A DNA stretch of 64,000 nt from NCBI GenBank assembly GCA_012295275.1, contig CM022671.1, positions 12,023,678 through 12,087,677 of the forward strand. Direction: 5' to 3'. Source of the stretch: Chrysomallon squamiferum. Lineage: Eukaryota > Mollusca > Gastropoda > Neomphalida > Peltospiridae. Positions 20,201 through 31,788 of the stretch are shown one piece after another. Position 1 is the first letter of the stretch; the number at the start of each line of letters is the position of its first letter. The notes beneath the pieces are model-generated. The model was not told the origin of the DNA, made no database searches, and worked only from the letters and a program-made list of their open reading frames with translations. The position numbers were made by a program, and so were the translations under genes.

Positions 20201-21304
20201 AAAATGTCCGGGCTTTATTTTATTATATATTTATTTATTATTACTGTTATTGTGAGCATTAGTACTTGCAAAGTTATTTGTTTTGACACAATTGCAAATT
20301 TTATGATTTCAGATACCTGGAGCCAGACATGGAAATGTTACTGCATGAAGAATTTGATGACAGCAAATACAGTCACAGATTTAAAAAGCTGAACAAATCT
20401 ATAGCAAAACTAGTGAGAATTTTTTTATAATTTAAATACTATATAATTAAGGTTTTAAAATACACAGATGAAATTATCAAAACTTACTGCTTTGGTGTTT
20501 GATTTCAATACTCTCTGATGACATTCTTGTACATTTGTGTGATTTCAATATAGTCTTATAAAATTATTATGCATTCAAGACTGATTTTCAATTTAGATTG
20601 ATGACTACAGTTTAGTGAGATTCATTCCACTTGACCCAACAGATGAAGAATGTATAGGGGAGGTTCTGCTCCAGATAGACATGGCTATTCAGTATGGAGA
20701 AGATTTAGAACCAAAGGAACCTAGAGTATGTACTGAATGTAAATTAGTAAACTGGATAATTTATAAATATTTGTGTGTGTAGAGGAACTGTTACTGTTGT
20801 TGATGTATTTCTTTTTCTTCATATTGTTCTGTTACTCTCAAGTTACAATATTGTTGTATATTCACATTAATGTATTATGAAATGTGTATACAGTTGCCAC
20901 CCACCAGTTGATAACATTACAAGTGGCAAAACTTTCTGTTTATTTGTTTTATGATGATGTTTTTGTTATTTGTTATTTTTTTAATTTGATTTTTTTTTTC
21001 TTTATATAATAACCTTTTTTATGGATTTGTACAAAAATGAAGAGGAAAAAAACCAAGAACTACAATCCATAATTATTGTTCAAATAACAGATACGATATT
21101 AATTTTCTGTTACGTTCAACCATATTAAAATGGCTTTTTGAACTAAAAGATGGGTATATTAAATTTATGCATGTTGTGCATTCCAAAACACAAACAAAGG
21201 TTGTAGATGCTGAACACTTACTTAGTTTTATTATTTGTACTTTGCTTTAGGAACTAGAGGAGCCTGGTGAAGGTGCTGAAGAAGATAGTGGCTTTGATGG
21301 ATGA
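17292..21304 (+). CDS. GPN3: GPN-loop GTPase 3, 8 exons
   Basis: Small GTPase of the GPN family, which in yeast and human is needed for assembly and nuclear import of RNA polymerase II. Exons: 17292-17336, 18024-18132, 18776-18863, 19291-19370, 19724-19964, 20313-20412, 20597-20725, 21251-21304; all GT-AG with matching phases, giving 281 aa (human about 284). Motifs in order: P-loop GPAGSGKST split by intron 1 after the lysine, [14 protein letters not shown], the family-defining GPNGG insertion, CMEY, the G3 box [11 protein letters not shown], and the G4-type [18 protein letters not shown] and AIQYGEDLE near the end are typical of GPN3 rather than GPN1 or GPN2. The acidic C-terminal tail is short and diverged. 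Candidate poly(A) signals lie near 21510 and 21687. Confidence 0.96.
19450..19524. repeat. Imperfect palindrome in GPN3 intron 4
   Basis: TATAAGTAGAAACCATGTTT on the left pairs with AAACATGATTCCTACTTATA on the right with two mismatches, around a TA-rich centre. Arms are about 30 bp. Confidence 0.8.
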
Positions 21305-21719
21305 CAGAGTAACTAAACCTTGCATACAAACAGTGAATCACTGTTAAAAAACAACAACAACAATGTATGAAAAGAGATGTCCAAGAAAACATTTTCTTAA
21401 TGAAAGGAAATAAATTGCTGAAGTGGATTGATGTATAATGTGATCATTCTGGTTCAGAATTTCCAATTGATGTCATCAAGTATAAAAATTTAACATACTC
21501 AAAAATCTTCAATAAAATAATTTTTATTGTATTGCCATAATTAACTCAACAGTGATTTTTTATGGCTGTCTACAGGATTGAATGTCAAACATTTTGAACA
21601 GTGAAGTATTCTGCGACACTGAACATCTTTATTGGAAGAAAACATTTTTTGTTTTATTCTTATGTAAAATATGTTGCTGTATTGTAAATAAAAATTTTAA
21701 AAATCAAATCAACAGTATA

Positions 21720-23630
21720 GTCTTTTATTATTTTTATTTTAATCATAAATATTAGAAATTAATTAAATTAAAACATTAGTAATATATAAAAAGAAATGCT
21801 TAATGGAAATAATAAAATACATTCATGAATGTAAATTACAATAAAAGGCCTAACTTTCAACTCCACTTGTATTTAAACATTACCTGAGATCAAAATGGTT
21901 TTCATACATGTTCTGAACCATGCTATAGCACTATTAGATGTTTAAAAAATTTAAAAGATCAAATCCTAATACTTTTTCCATGTTCTAATCACTGCTTCAA
22001 GGACAGACATTGGAGTAATTTTGTCCTTTAAGGATGCAAACACAAAGGAACCCATACATATTACTGGAAAGATTGGTTCACACTAGATTTTTCTCTCGTA
22101 TGACATTAAAAAATTACACATTTTTTCTTTTTAAATTACTAATTTTGTGCTGATGTATTATTGTTTTTATTAGGCCAATTTGACTTTAACCTTATATTGT
22201 TTTCAATCTGATATTTAAAAAGATAGGTTTTAATTAATGAAGTGTCATCTGACTGTCAATATAATCTATGACAACAAGCAAACCATTGAAGTATTTATCA
22301 TTCTTATAACCAAATAATACCCTAAAACAGTTATTTAGGCATGCATGTAGAAACATATATGCTGTTTGTAGTATATGTAGAGCAATTTGTACCATTTGAT
22401 TAAAAATTTACTTTTAAAATTTCCATTTATTTACAATTTTTTATATCTACCTTTGTGAAACAAAAATATAACTTGCTTGTTTTATGAAAACAAAATAATT
22501 AAACAACAATAAATTACAGAAATACTGTATAAGTAAGGATACAATGACATGTACATCAAAAATGATAAATAAAAAGATAACTGCATTCAAGAGTAAATTT
22601 AAAAAAAAACTAATGACAAATAACAATCATTTTGTAAGTCAACAACATTTCAGCAGATTTTGCCTAATTTACAAATATCATTGCAATAACATGAATGTCA
22701 GCTGATTAACAGTTAACAGATAAACACTGATAGTCATTTGACATTTGCTTGCAATTTCATTAATTTTATATCTATTCATGTTTAACTTTTTTCAATTAAA
22801 GCAATTTTTAAATGTTTTCCTACAAAATACTGAAGCATTAACTGCTAAATTACCACTACAGCACGAATAATTTTAATAATAACACCTTTTCTTCAAGTTT
22901 ATTTTATGCACAAATTCTGTAATGCGTTGAAGGAGCATGAATAATTATCATTTGCTTATTTCTTCTGCTATATTTTGTAATTTTTTAAATATAACTTATT
23001 AGATAATTTTAAAAAATTTAGAAAAGATCCTCAACCTTCATTATTCACAATACTTAAAATATATTATATCTCATATATAATTTGCAAAAGCTTATTTGTT
23101 CTCACACATAATTCTTAGCTATTTACCTTAAATACTTTGTAAATCATCTCTACAGAACGAACGTTTAGAAACACAAGAAATTTTAAAGTTATTATTTCTC
23201 TTTTAATTCACAACCTATTTTAAATTAACTAACATTCTTTTTATTAAGTAAAAATAACTGTTTATGTGAAAAGTATTTTGATTTCCCACCCCCCCATGAG
23301 GTAGTTTAAAAAATATACCTACATTATGATATTCAAACAGAACTAACAAAAACTGGAATGTTGCTATTGCAGTACTATTATTAGAATGGAATAGAGATAT
23401 GTATTAAGTGTGGGTTTATTACACAAGTCATATTCTTAAACACTGGTAACCTATAAGTAACAAGACTTATCTGGGTTCACTCAGTGACCAGTTAACCAGC
23501 TTTAAGGAGACTACTAAACTTAAACTAAATATCAGTCATTATCCATGTCCAGTGAAGGTCTATAATTCTAGCTTTGTTTTCTTCTAATCTACTAAGTTTA
23601 CATTTCTTTTTATTCACTTCACTCAGCTGT
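21720..23630. other. Intergenic/3' UTR region between GPN3 and the coiled-coil gene
   Basis: AT-rich with no sustained coding frame. The two genes converge here, so both 3' UTRs probably lie within. A minus-strand AATAAA candidate is near 23414-23420. Confidence 0.5.
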
Positions 23631-24376
23631 TTATACTTTGTAGCCTTTTGAATCTGCCCACAGTTTTAACATCTTTTCTTGTTTTGTCAGCTGAGTTTCA
23701 TACCTGGTCACTAATGAATTCAATTCATTTATGATTTGATCTTTGCTTTTTAATGCTGCATTGATCTTTTCCATGCTGTTTTTCATTTCATCACAGTTTG
23801 AACACTGACCTTGCTGTGAAACAAAGTTAAAAATGACTATGAAACAAAGTAAAATATCATATAATGTGCATATCACAGCTGACATAAATATGATTTAGTA
23901 AATGATGAAATGTACAATTTATGTCTGCATGTGTACACTCATAAATATATGCATATTTATATATGAATATATTGTTATAAACTGAAAAAAAAAAAAAAAA
24001 AAAATAACATATCATACCAGATATTTTCATCATTTTCACTTAAAGGGGTGGTGTGGGATTTTAAAACCAAACTGAATTATATGACTTTACTAAATTGATA
24101 TTATTTCTACCAGTATAATGTTGAGAAACAAAGTCCCAGTCAGGTTTGAATTTCATGTTTTATTTCAGACCTGTTTGTTTCTTGAGTAGGATTTCAGTTT
24201 TATTTTAAGCATATCTGATTCGTCTTGAAGTCTGGCCAATTCTTTTGTGAGTTCTTCAAGCTGCTGCTGTCTTTCCCTGAACAAATAGAAAGATAAAAAA
24301 GTAAAATAGTTTGTGAAAATGCTTGTAACTGTTAATTTGGAAAAGTTTTTAAACATTTAAAAAAATGTATATATAT

Positions 24377-24423
<47 letters not shown>

Positions 24424-25962
24424 AACACAGAAAAAGTGTAATAAAAACAAATGTAATGATACTTATCAGAGGGACTGCTAAATGGATTTATAATATCACT
24501 AACATAATGAATAATGGCACATTATATTTTTCACTTTTAAAAGGCACATGTTAAAAGAGGTGGGGTGGAGCTTTAGAAATATGAACTTGTGTGACTGGCC
24601 ATTCAAGTAGCATACATATGTATTTTACTATTGTCAATTACCATTTTTTATTATACATATGGAATTAATTTTGAAATAACACATTAACAGAAAGTTAATA
24701 CAAGAAACTAAGAAAAGGAAAAAGGCCATTTGTAACTTTATTAATTTTATAATATAACTGCAGAAAACAACAAAAAACAAATGAACAGGATTAAAGATGA
24801 TTACCATGAATTTCCTTTTAATGCATCAGCCATTTGTAATTTTAATCGTCCTAATTTCTGATCCCTTACAGCTATATCACTATCCTTAGTTTTAATGACC
24901 TCCTTCAACCTTTCAATCTGAAAAAAATAACAATCTATTATTTATTTGACTTTTTCAACTAATATTATTTTAAAGGAAACACATACTTAACTATGCTTAG
25001 GCCTTTTTATTTGGATCAGCTCTTCTGATAACTGCATGTTCCAAAATGTTAAATCAACTTACACTGACTTTTATTATATTATTATAACAGAAAAATTAGC
25101 TAATAAGAGTTTTTACTATTATAACCTTGAGTTCTAAAACTAATTAAAACAGGATCTCCACCAACTGGAAAACTCTTTCAAATGTGAAAACTGACTTTGC
25201 TCTTTATTCTTTCACAGGATATGATGTATTTTCCCCTCCCAAAATAACTTATAAACACACCTCATTTTTTAACTTTTCTAACTCATGCGTGTGATCTTCT
25301 TTCAGAACAATTATTAAAGACTTGTTTTTTTCAACTTCCTGTATAGCTGTGTCTAAAGCTGACTGAGTCTCCCTGCGTTGAATCACCTCACATTCCAGAG
25401 CACTGTCATGTTCTTTAGTCTGAATCAGATTACAATATTTAAATGTATAATTTATAATTTAACACCAAACAGAAAGAACAGAAATTATTTTACATATACA
25501 CACATATATAAATACACACACACACATGCACATGAACACACAAATACATACATACAAATGGATTTAGATATGAATTGGCTTTCTTCATTTTCATATATGG
25601 AATATATTGACTTCTTTAATCTATTTTCAGTCATTTTGTTTTTCAAGAATAATAATAAGATAAAAAAAATAATAAATAAATAAAACATAAAAAATAAAAA
25701 AATTCTCATAAATCAATAATTATATGACATTTATGACCAAAATAGCTTCTAACCCTCTACTTTTCTTCTACATTAAAAAAAAAAAAAGTTTTACTGGGAT
25801 ACTTTTCATGCCACAAAGATTTCTATAACCACTCCAGAAACTAATAATTAATGTTGGGACATAATAAGAGAAATTTACTGATACACTACATTTCAGTCTT
25901 CTTTGTCAAAGACCTAGTATGGATTTTCCATTTGGCTGAGAATGGCATATAAATTTCAGTAT

Positions 25963-25996
<34 letters not shown>

Positions 25997-26202
25997 AGAG
26001 CTAATTAATGTAGACAGTTTATACAATTTGCATTCACTTTCACATTACCTGTAATTTCATTTTTTCATCCATTTCAACTATTATCTGTTCCTTGTCTTTC
26101 ACCTCTCCTCTTAGTTCTTCAATCAATTTCTCAAGACTGGATACTTGCTGTTTTAAATTTTTTTCTCTTGTCTAAAACAAACATTCATTATAATTTATTT
26201 TG

Positions 26203-26252
<50 letters not shown>

Positions 26253-27642
26253 TGTTTGTGGGTTTTTTTTTTGTATTTTAATAATGAAAAAAACTAAGGT
26301 TTACCAATTAAAGGTGTGGAAATTGAATCATTCTATTTAAAGAAACTTTGTTATGATGGATTATTAACGATTTCAAACTTGAATTCTACTTTTCCTTTTT
26401 TCTTTTATCTCTCATTTCTTTTGAACTAGTAAAGAATAAATTATATATTTTTAATTTTCTCTTTACTGGTGTAAGGACAATTCATTTTTTAATTTTTACT
26501 TTTTTTTAAATGTTGATTCTTCTCTAGAACTATATTTGACGGATTATATCAGTAATTTTTATTATTTATAAATAATGAAGAGTTTCCATAACTAGGGATG
26601 GTTAAGATCAAAATATTTAGAAAATATGGAACCAATATAGAAAAAGTGGATTAAAATAGTGAATGTATATGGGGGAGTGTTGTGGACCATATAAATTATA
26701 AATAAACACACAAACAAACAACTAAAATGCAATTTTTAATCTGAAGACAGATCACTGTGATCAATGATTTTATTTTAAAAATCAAATTTATTATTTTAGT
26801 ATATTTATTTTTCATTCAAATCATTTTTTTTAAAAGATGTATTTTATTTTATTAATTTGCTTTAATTAAAAATACATAAGAAATAATCAGTAGGACACTT
26901 ATTTTCTGTTACTTTTGCTCTCATGAAAAGAGATTTGCCAACATTCAAATATATATATGCAACTAAAAATCATATATTATTTTCATATATTTTTATTTTT
27001 TATAAATTTATTTATTAACAAGATTATCCCAAAGATGGGAATGAAATCCCATATATCTGATCCAGATACCAGTAGAGCTGATCCAAATAATAAGGCCTAA
27101 GCATAATGAAGTATGTTTTTCTTTTAAAATAATATTAGTTGAAAAAGTCAGATAAATTACAGATTTTGAGTTTAGCTCAATGAGCCCTATGACAACAATA
27201 CTGAAATATTTCTTTATTGAGATTTTTAATAGCAATCTCTCTGACATTAGACACACAGGCAGACAAGTGTAAAGACTGTAAAATAGTAATATAAAATATA
27301 AAAAGTAGTCTGATTTACCAACGCCTCCTTTAGTTCTTTTTTATCAGTATTTTCTTGAACCTTGATAGTTTCTTTTACTAGTGTTGTTACTGATGATGTT
27401 TCTGGAGTAGTTTCTTTGGACTGTTCACGTGATGTAGAATTAATAGGAACAGTCATTGCATTTCCTTGAATTCCTTTGTAATGTTTATCCAGTTTAATGT
27501 TTTTTTCAGTTTTTCCTTCATGCTTGCCTTCTGTACTGCTGCTACTTACAAGCCTTGGAATGTGAAGTTTTTCATCATTTAACGCACTAGTATGTCTTAG
27601 CGATCCAAGAGGTCTCTGCTTCTTGCCTTTAGAATGTGACAT
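23631..27642 (-). CDS. Coiled-coil protein of unknown function, 6 exons
   Basis: Coding exons on the minus strand: 27642-27319, 26171-26049, 25419-25261, 24917-24805, 24276-24171, 23813-23631. All are GT-AG with consistent phases, giving about 335 aa. Residues 1-110 are basic, Ser/Thr-rich and probably disordered, starting MSHSKGKKQRPLGSL. The remainder is heptad-rich coiled coil, for example SLEKLIEELRGEVKDKEQII and LEELTKELARLQDESDMLK. It ends with a less repetitive segment containing CSNCDEM, LVTRYETQLTKQEKMLKL and the terminus WADSKGYKV. There is no signal peptide or membrane segment. I do not recognise the family. The start is the ATG just after an acceptor-like TTAACAG; an in-frame ATG six codons upstream at 27660 is the alternative. 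The gene is convergent with GPN3. Confidence 0.8.
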
Positions 27643-27964
27643 ACTGTTAAATACTTCCACACAATGCCTTTTTTATATGTATAATCACCACATTTCATAA
27701 CACATTTTTAACATCTTTTTTCATCTATCACTGAAAAAAAATACGTAAAATGGGTAATTTAAAAATTATTAGCTACATTATGATTATTATGATAAAATTT
27801 ACTTTAAAAACAATATTATATATAATAATGCCATATTAATAATTTACAATGCATCAAAAAGAAACATTGGTAATCCTTAAAATGTATAAAAACAAAATTG
27901 AAATATGAATGGCAATCCTCTCCAGTCTAAATTTTCTACAATTAAATCTTGGAATATATATTAT

Positions 27965-28290
27965 TAGAAGTAATAAATAATTTCGCTACGTACATTATAC
28001 ACAAAATTAATTATTATGAATACAATATTTAATAAAAGAATTTGATGAACAAATCCGATCACTCGGCGAAGTCTAGCTCGAGTAACCTCTGGCGGAGAAG
28101 TCAGACGGATTTTCTGAAGGGAGCTAATGTATTCTACAAAATGCCAAACTTCAGAATTCACTAAGTAATAAACTGACAAAAATAATTTTTCCTAATAATC
28201 TTGACTTTTTTTTTCTTTTTTTTACCTAAAAAAACGAAAGCGTCCGGTAACTAGGCTGCATCGAATGACGCGTAACTTTCTTTCTGATTT
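27965..28290 (-). promoter_or_regulatory. CpG-containing region upstream of the coiled-coil gene; candidate 5' exon/promoter
   Basis: Around 28050-28120 and 28220-28275 there is a rise in G+C and CpG (for example CTCGGCGAAG and GCATCGAATGACGCG) against very AT-rich flanks, 0.4-0.6 kb upstream of the first coding exon. A 71-aa minus-strand ORF overlaps it but has no recognisable similarity, so I treat the stretch as probable 5' UTR/promoter. Confidence 0.35.
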
Positions 28291-28634
28291 CAGTCAGAAT
28301 ACCAGTCTAACCATTAACCCTTAAAATGCTACAATCAGCTGGCTTTAGTGAATTATTGATGTTTAGATTGCTCATTGTTTTCTTTTGTTGTTGTTTGTAT
28401 TTTGATTTTTTATTTGTTTGTTTTTACCGCACTTTTTATCTATTTAAAAACTGATGAAAATAAACGATATAATTTCATTTTATTATTATTATATGGCCTA
28501 TTGGATTTTTTAAAACTACAGCCACACTTTAAGCTTATAATCATTCAGCTTTAAATATTTAATTGATAAATCAGATCACTATATAATATAAGTTATACAT
28601 CAGACTATGTAAGTATTTCTAATAGGCCCTAATT

Positions 28635-28639
<5 letters not shown>

Positions 28640-28675
<36 letters not shown>

Positions 28676-28722
28676 AATAATAATATGATGATGATGATGA
28701 TGATGATGATAATGATGATGAC
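28640..28722. repeat. (CAA)n(ATG/ATA)n trinucleotide tracts
   Basis: About 13 CAA units are followed by AAT and GAT-type units. Confidence 0.95.
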
Positions 28723-31625
28723 TTTATGTATAGCTTTAAAATTAATGGAATAATGGCTATTTCATTCTGGCACTTTTTTCCAAGCTTTATTGAAACAATA
28801 CTGTGACAGAAGTTCATTAAGTTATGTTCATGGCATTAAATTAAAATTCTACCTAAGCTAAATGTATTGATATTCATTTTTTAAATATATAATTATATAG
28901 GTATTTTTCACTGGAAAATTTAAAAATACTTCTAGAATAGGAAAGGGAAAAATTCACAAGTGAAGCAATGGAGAAACATGTATGCAGAATTACTGAAAAA
29001 GGTTTTATTCCAGAAATTTTAAACACAGACAAAATTCATTAGCATCTCTGGAGGTTGTCAGATGTAAATATCAAATGGTTGCATGCAGAAACTTTAATAA
29101 TGCTCAAGATAATTCCCTTGAGAAATGCAATCTGAAGTATACATAGTTATATATATATAAGCTCTGTAATACTAAGTTGTTGAAGTGAACTATATCAGGT
29201 GTGCTGAGCTCAGTCATTTGACCACACCCGCAGTCAAGCTACCCTACCATGTTTGTCTGAAGAATGTCATGTATCATCATCTCTTTACACAGGTCTTTTC
29301 ATTCTAAACAAAATGAATTATAATTATGCATTTTATTGCTTAAGAGCTGTTACTGGTGAATCAAATCAGATCTCAGCTTGGGATGAATCTGGAAAAATTT
29401 AATTATATCTATATATTAAATGCTTGAAATCTATTCATTTTCGTGCTTTTGGGTATAAATTTGTGAAACATACGAGCTGGCAAAATCAGGATTTTCATAA
29501 AACATGTTGGTTTTTGTTTTGGGTTTTTTATGTGGCTTTCTTTTTGAAGAAAAATCTGTAACACAAAGTAATTTGTAAAATATTTAATAAAAAAATATAT
29601 TTTTGAGTATAATCTTATATCAGCAAATAAATATTGATAAAATTTAATTGCATAATGCAACAAAACAATTTATTGTTTAAATTTAAACAGTTCATCATTT
29701 ACAGAAGAACATTGAATGTGATTATTTAATTTTTATTGAAATTTCCTTAATGTGTGTGTTCATTTGTCAATCTCAACCAGTTCCATGATCACTTAATAAC
29801 CAGTGGCCTAACACTAAAGTAAAGAGGGAATTTGAGACAAACAGCATTTGTTTTCATGTTTATGGATGAAACTAAAGAAACAGCTGGAAAAGGAAATATT
29901 TTCTTACAGTTCACAAATACAGAAAACAAAGCTGTAAAGAAAATAATGGATGCTTGAAAATGTACAGATAAAATGTGTTTGAGAAACTAAATAACTCAAA
30001 TGTAAATATTTCAAGGTTACAACGCACTTGAATTCTATACAGAATTTTGTGTAGCCTACTTACAATTAAAAATAAAAATAGAAATAATCAATAATATTCC
30101 ACATAATTTAAACACAGACTTTGGACTTTATTATTTTTAGTATGGATGATGATAATGATAATACAAAGTATTAAATACATTTTTACAATTATTGTTTCAT
30201 TATTATTAAGATCTATTTTTTTTTTTTTTTTTTTTTTTCCAGCTATTGTTAGACTTACATAACATATGATACTATAAAGAAATAAATATTGGTAACTTCA
30301 GTGTGCATTACTTTTGATTATCTAATGCAAAAACAGCCATTTCATATAGATACAGCTCAAAGCATCATTTGTTTATGGGTAATTTTGGCCATGTCGATTT
30401 ATTGTGGTCGATAATTCATGTACACTTATACTTGCATAAGCCATTCATGAATTAGGTTTAGTAGCTGGTATTTTGGGGATCATTTTCACATACATAAACT
30501 ATAGTTGAAAAATACTTAGGCTGAAACCATTGAGACTGCATATTAAAACAATTTATTTTGTTTGTTAGTTTTCTGTCATATGTGCATGTTTTATTTTTAT
30601 GGACAATTTCTCAACTTGTGAATGGTATTTTTTTATGGAAGAGTATGGTAAGCCGTTTTCTGTTCATATTTTGATATACTCTGTAATATGTAATTAACCT
30701 GTGTCAGTAACCATTCCTATAGATATTTTTTTACTTGTTTAAATATATATTTTATAAATTGTTGTATTGCATATTATTATCATTTGTATTATAATTAAAT
30801 AATTAATGTATCTTAACTTGTATTTATTTCTTTAGTAGATAGATAGAATGACTAAGTTTATTAGATTGCTGTCAATTTAGTTTTTAAATTCCTTGTCAGG
30901 TGGCCATAAAAGCACTTTTTTTCACCTAGACTGAGCCTTAGTAAAACATCCAAGATGTTTGGTGATTTGGTGTCTGTGACAGTCCCATCCCAATTTTATT
31001 TTTCTTCTGTGTATGTGAAGGAGAATATAAAAAGTTCCTTGTTGCTAATATGGTACTGTTAATGCTTTCAGATCATTATTCAAGAAAGTGATTGATGTGT
31101 AGTTAAACCAGTATTTATTTGTTTACTTTATTAGTTATTTATTCATTCAGTCTTTTTCATTGATTTGTGTATTATTTTTTGTGTGTCAGACGATATCCAC
31201 TGTGAATTATATTAAAACATAAGAGATAGAACTTACAAGGCCATCTTTTATTTGAAAATTAAACCTGCTGATTAAAATGAAACTTTTTAAGTTTTCACAA
31301 TAGTATTCATAATGATCAAGGAAAAAGAAGAATTATATTTGTTTCTGGTTTTTATTAAATAAGTACTTTTTTTATATTTTATTTAATTTTATTTAATTTT
31401 TTTAATTATTATTATTATTATTTTTTTTTTTTTTTGTTGTTGAAGATATCTAATAAGGTTTAGAGACAATGTTTGTCATTTGCTTACATATGTATGTGTG
31501 TGTATATATATATAATTTGTTTTTGTTTTTAAGTGGTCTGTTTGGGCATTATCTCAGTTTATGATTAATCACTGAAAAAATTATAACACTTATTATATCA
31601 ATATTATGATCCTTCAAAATCCATA
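28723..31625. other. Intergenic stretch without recognised features
   Basis: AT-rich sequence with stop codons in all frames and only short simple repeats, including poly(T) at 30220-30238. I see no gene, RNA or clear mobile element here. Confidence 0.5.
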
Positions 31626-31630
31626 AACAT

Positions 31631-31788
31631 TTCTTGTGATGCAAGCCAAAAAGGCTTGGGTGCAGTTTTACTTCAAAAACATACAGAAGAATGGCCTCCA
31701 GTAGCTTATGCTTCAAGAGCAACTTCAGAAACCAAAAGCTAATACATGACTATTGAAAGACAAGCTCTGGCAATCAGGTATCTGCTGT
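31631..31788 (+). pseudogene. Ty3/gypsy retrotransposon RNase H fragment
   Basis: Translation gives CDASQKGLGAVLLQ, WPPVAYASRATSETKS, stop, YMTIERQALAI, the RNase H block that follows gypsy reverse transcriptase (consensus of type CDAS-GLGAVL ... PVAYASR ... Y-IE-EALAI). One in-frame TAA replaces a codon. No reverse transcriptase, integrase or LTR was seen next to it, so this is an isolated, decayed fragment. Confidence 0.85.

Noticed and set aside
27964-28179. 71-aa minus-strand ORF upstream of the coiled-coil gene
   Set aside because: No similarity recognised and no clear splice connection to the coding exons; more likely 5' UTR/promoter sequence.
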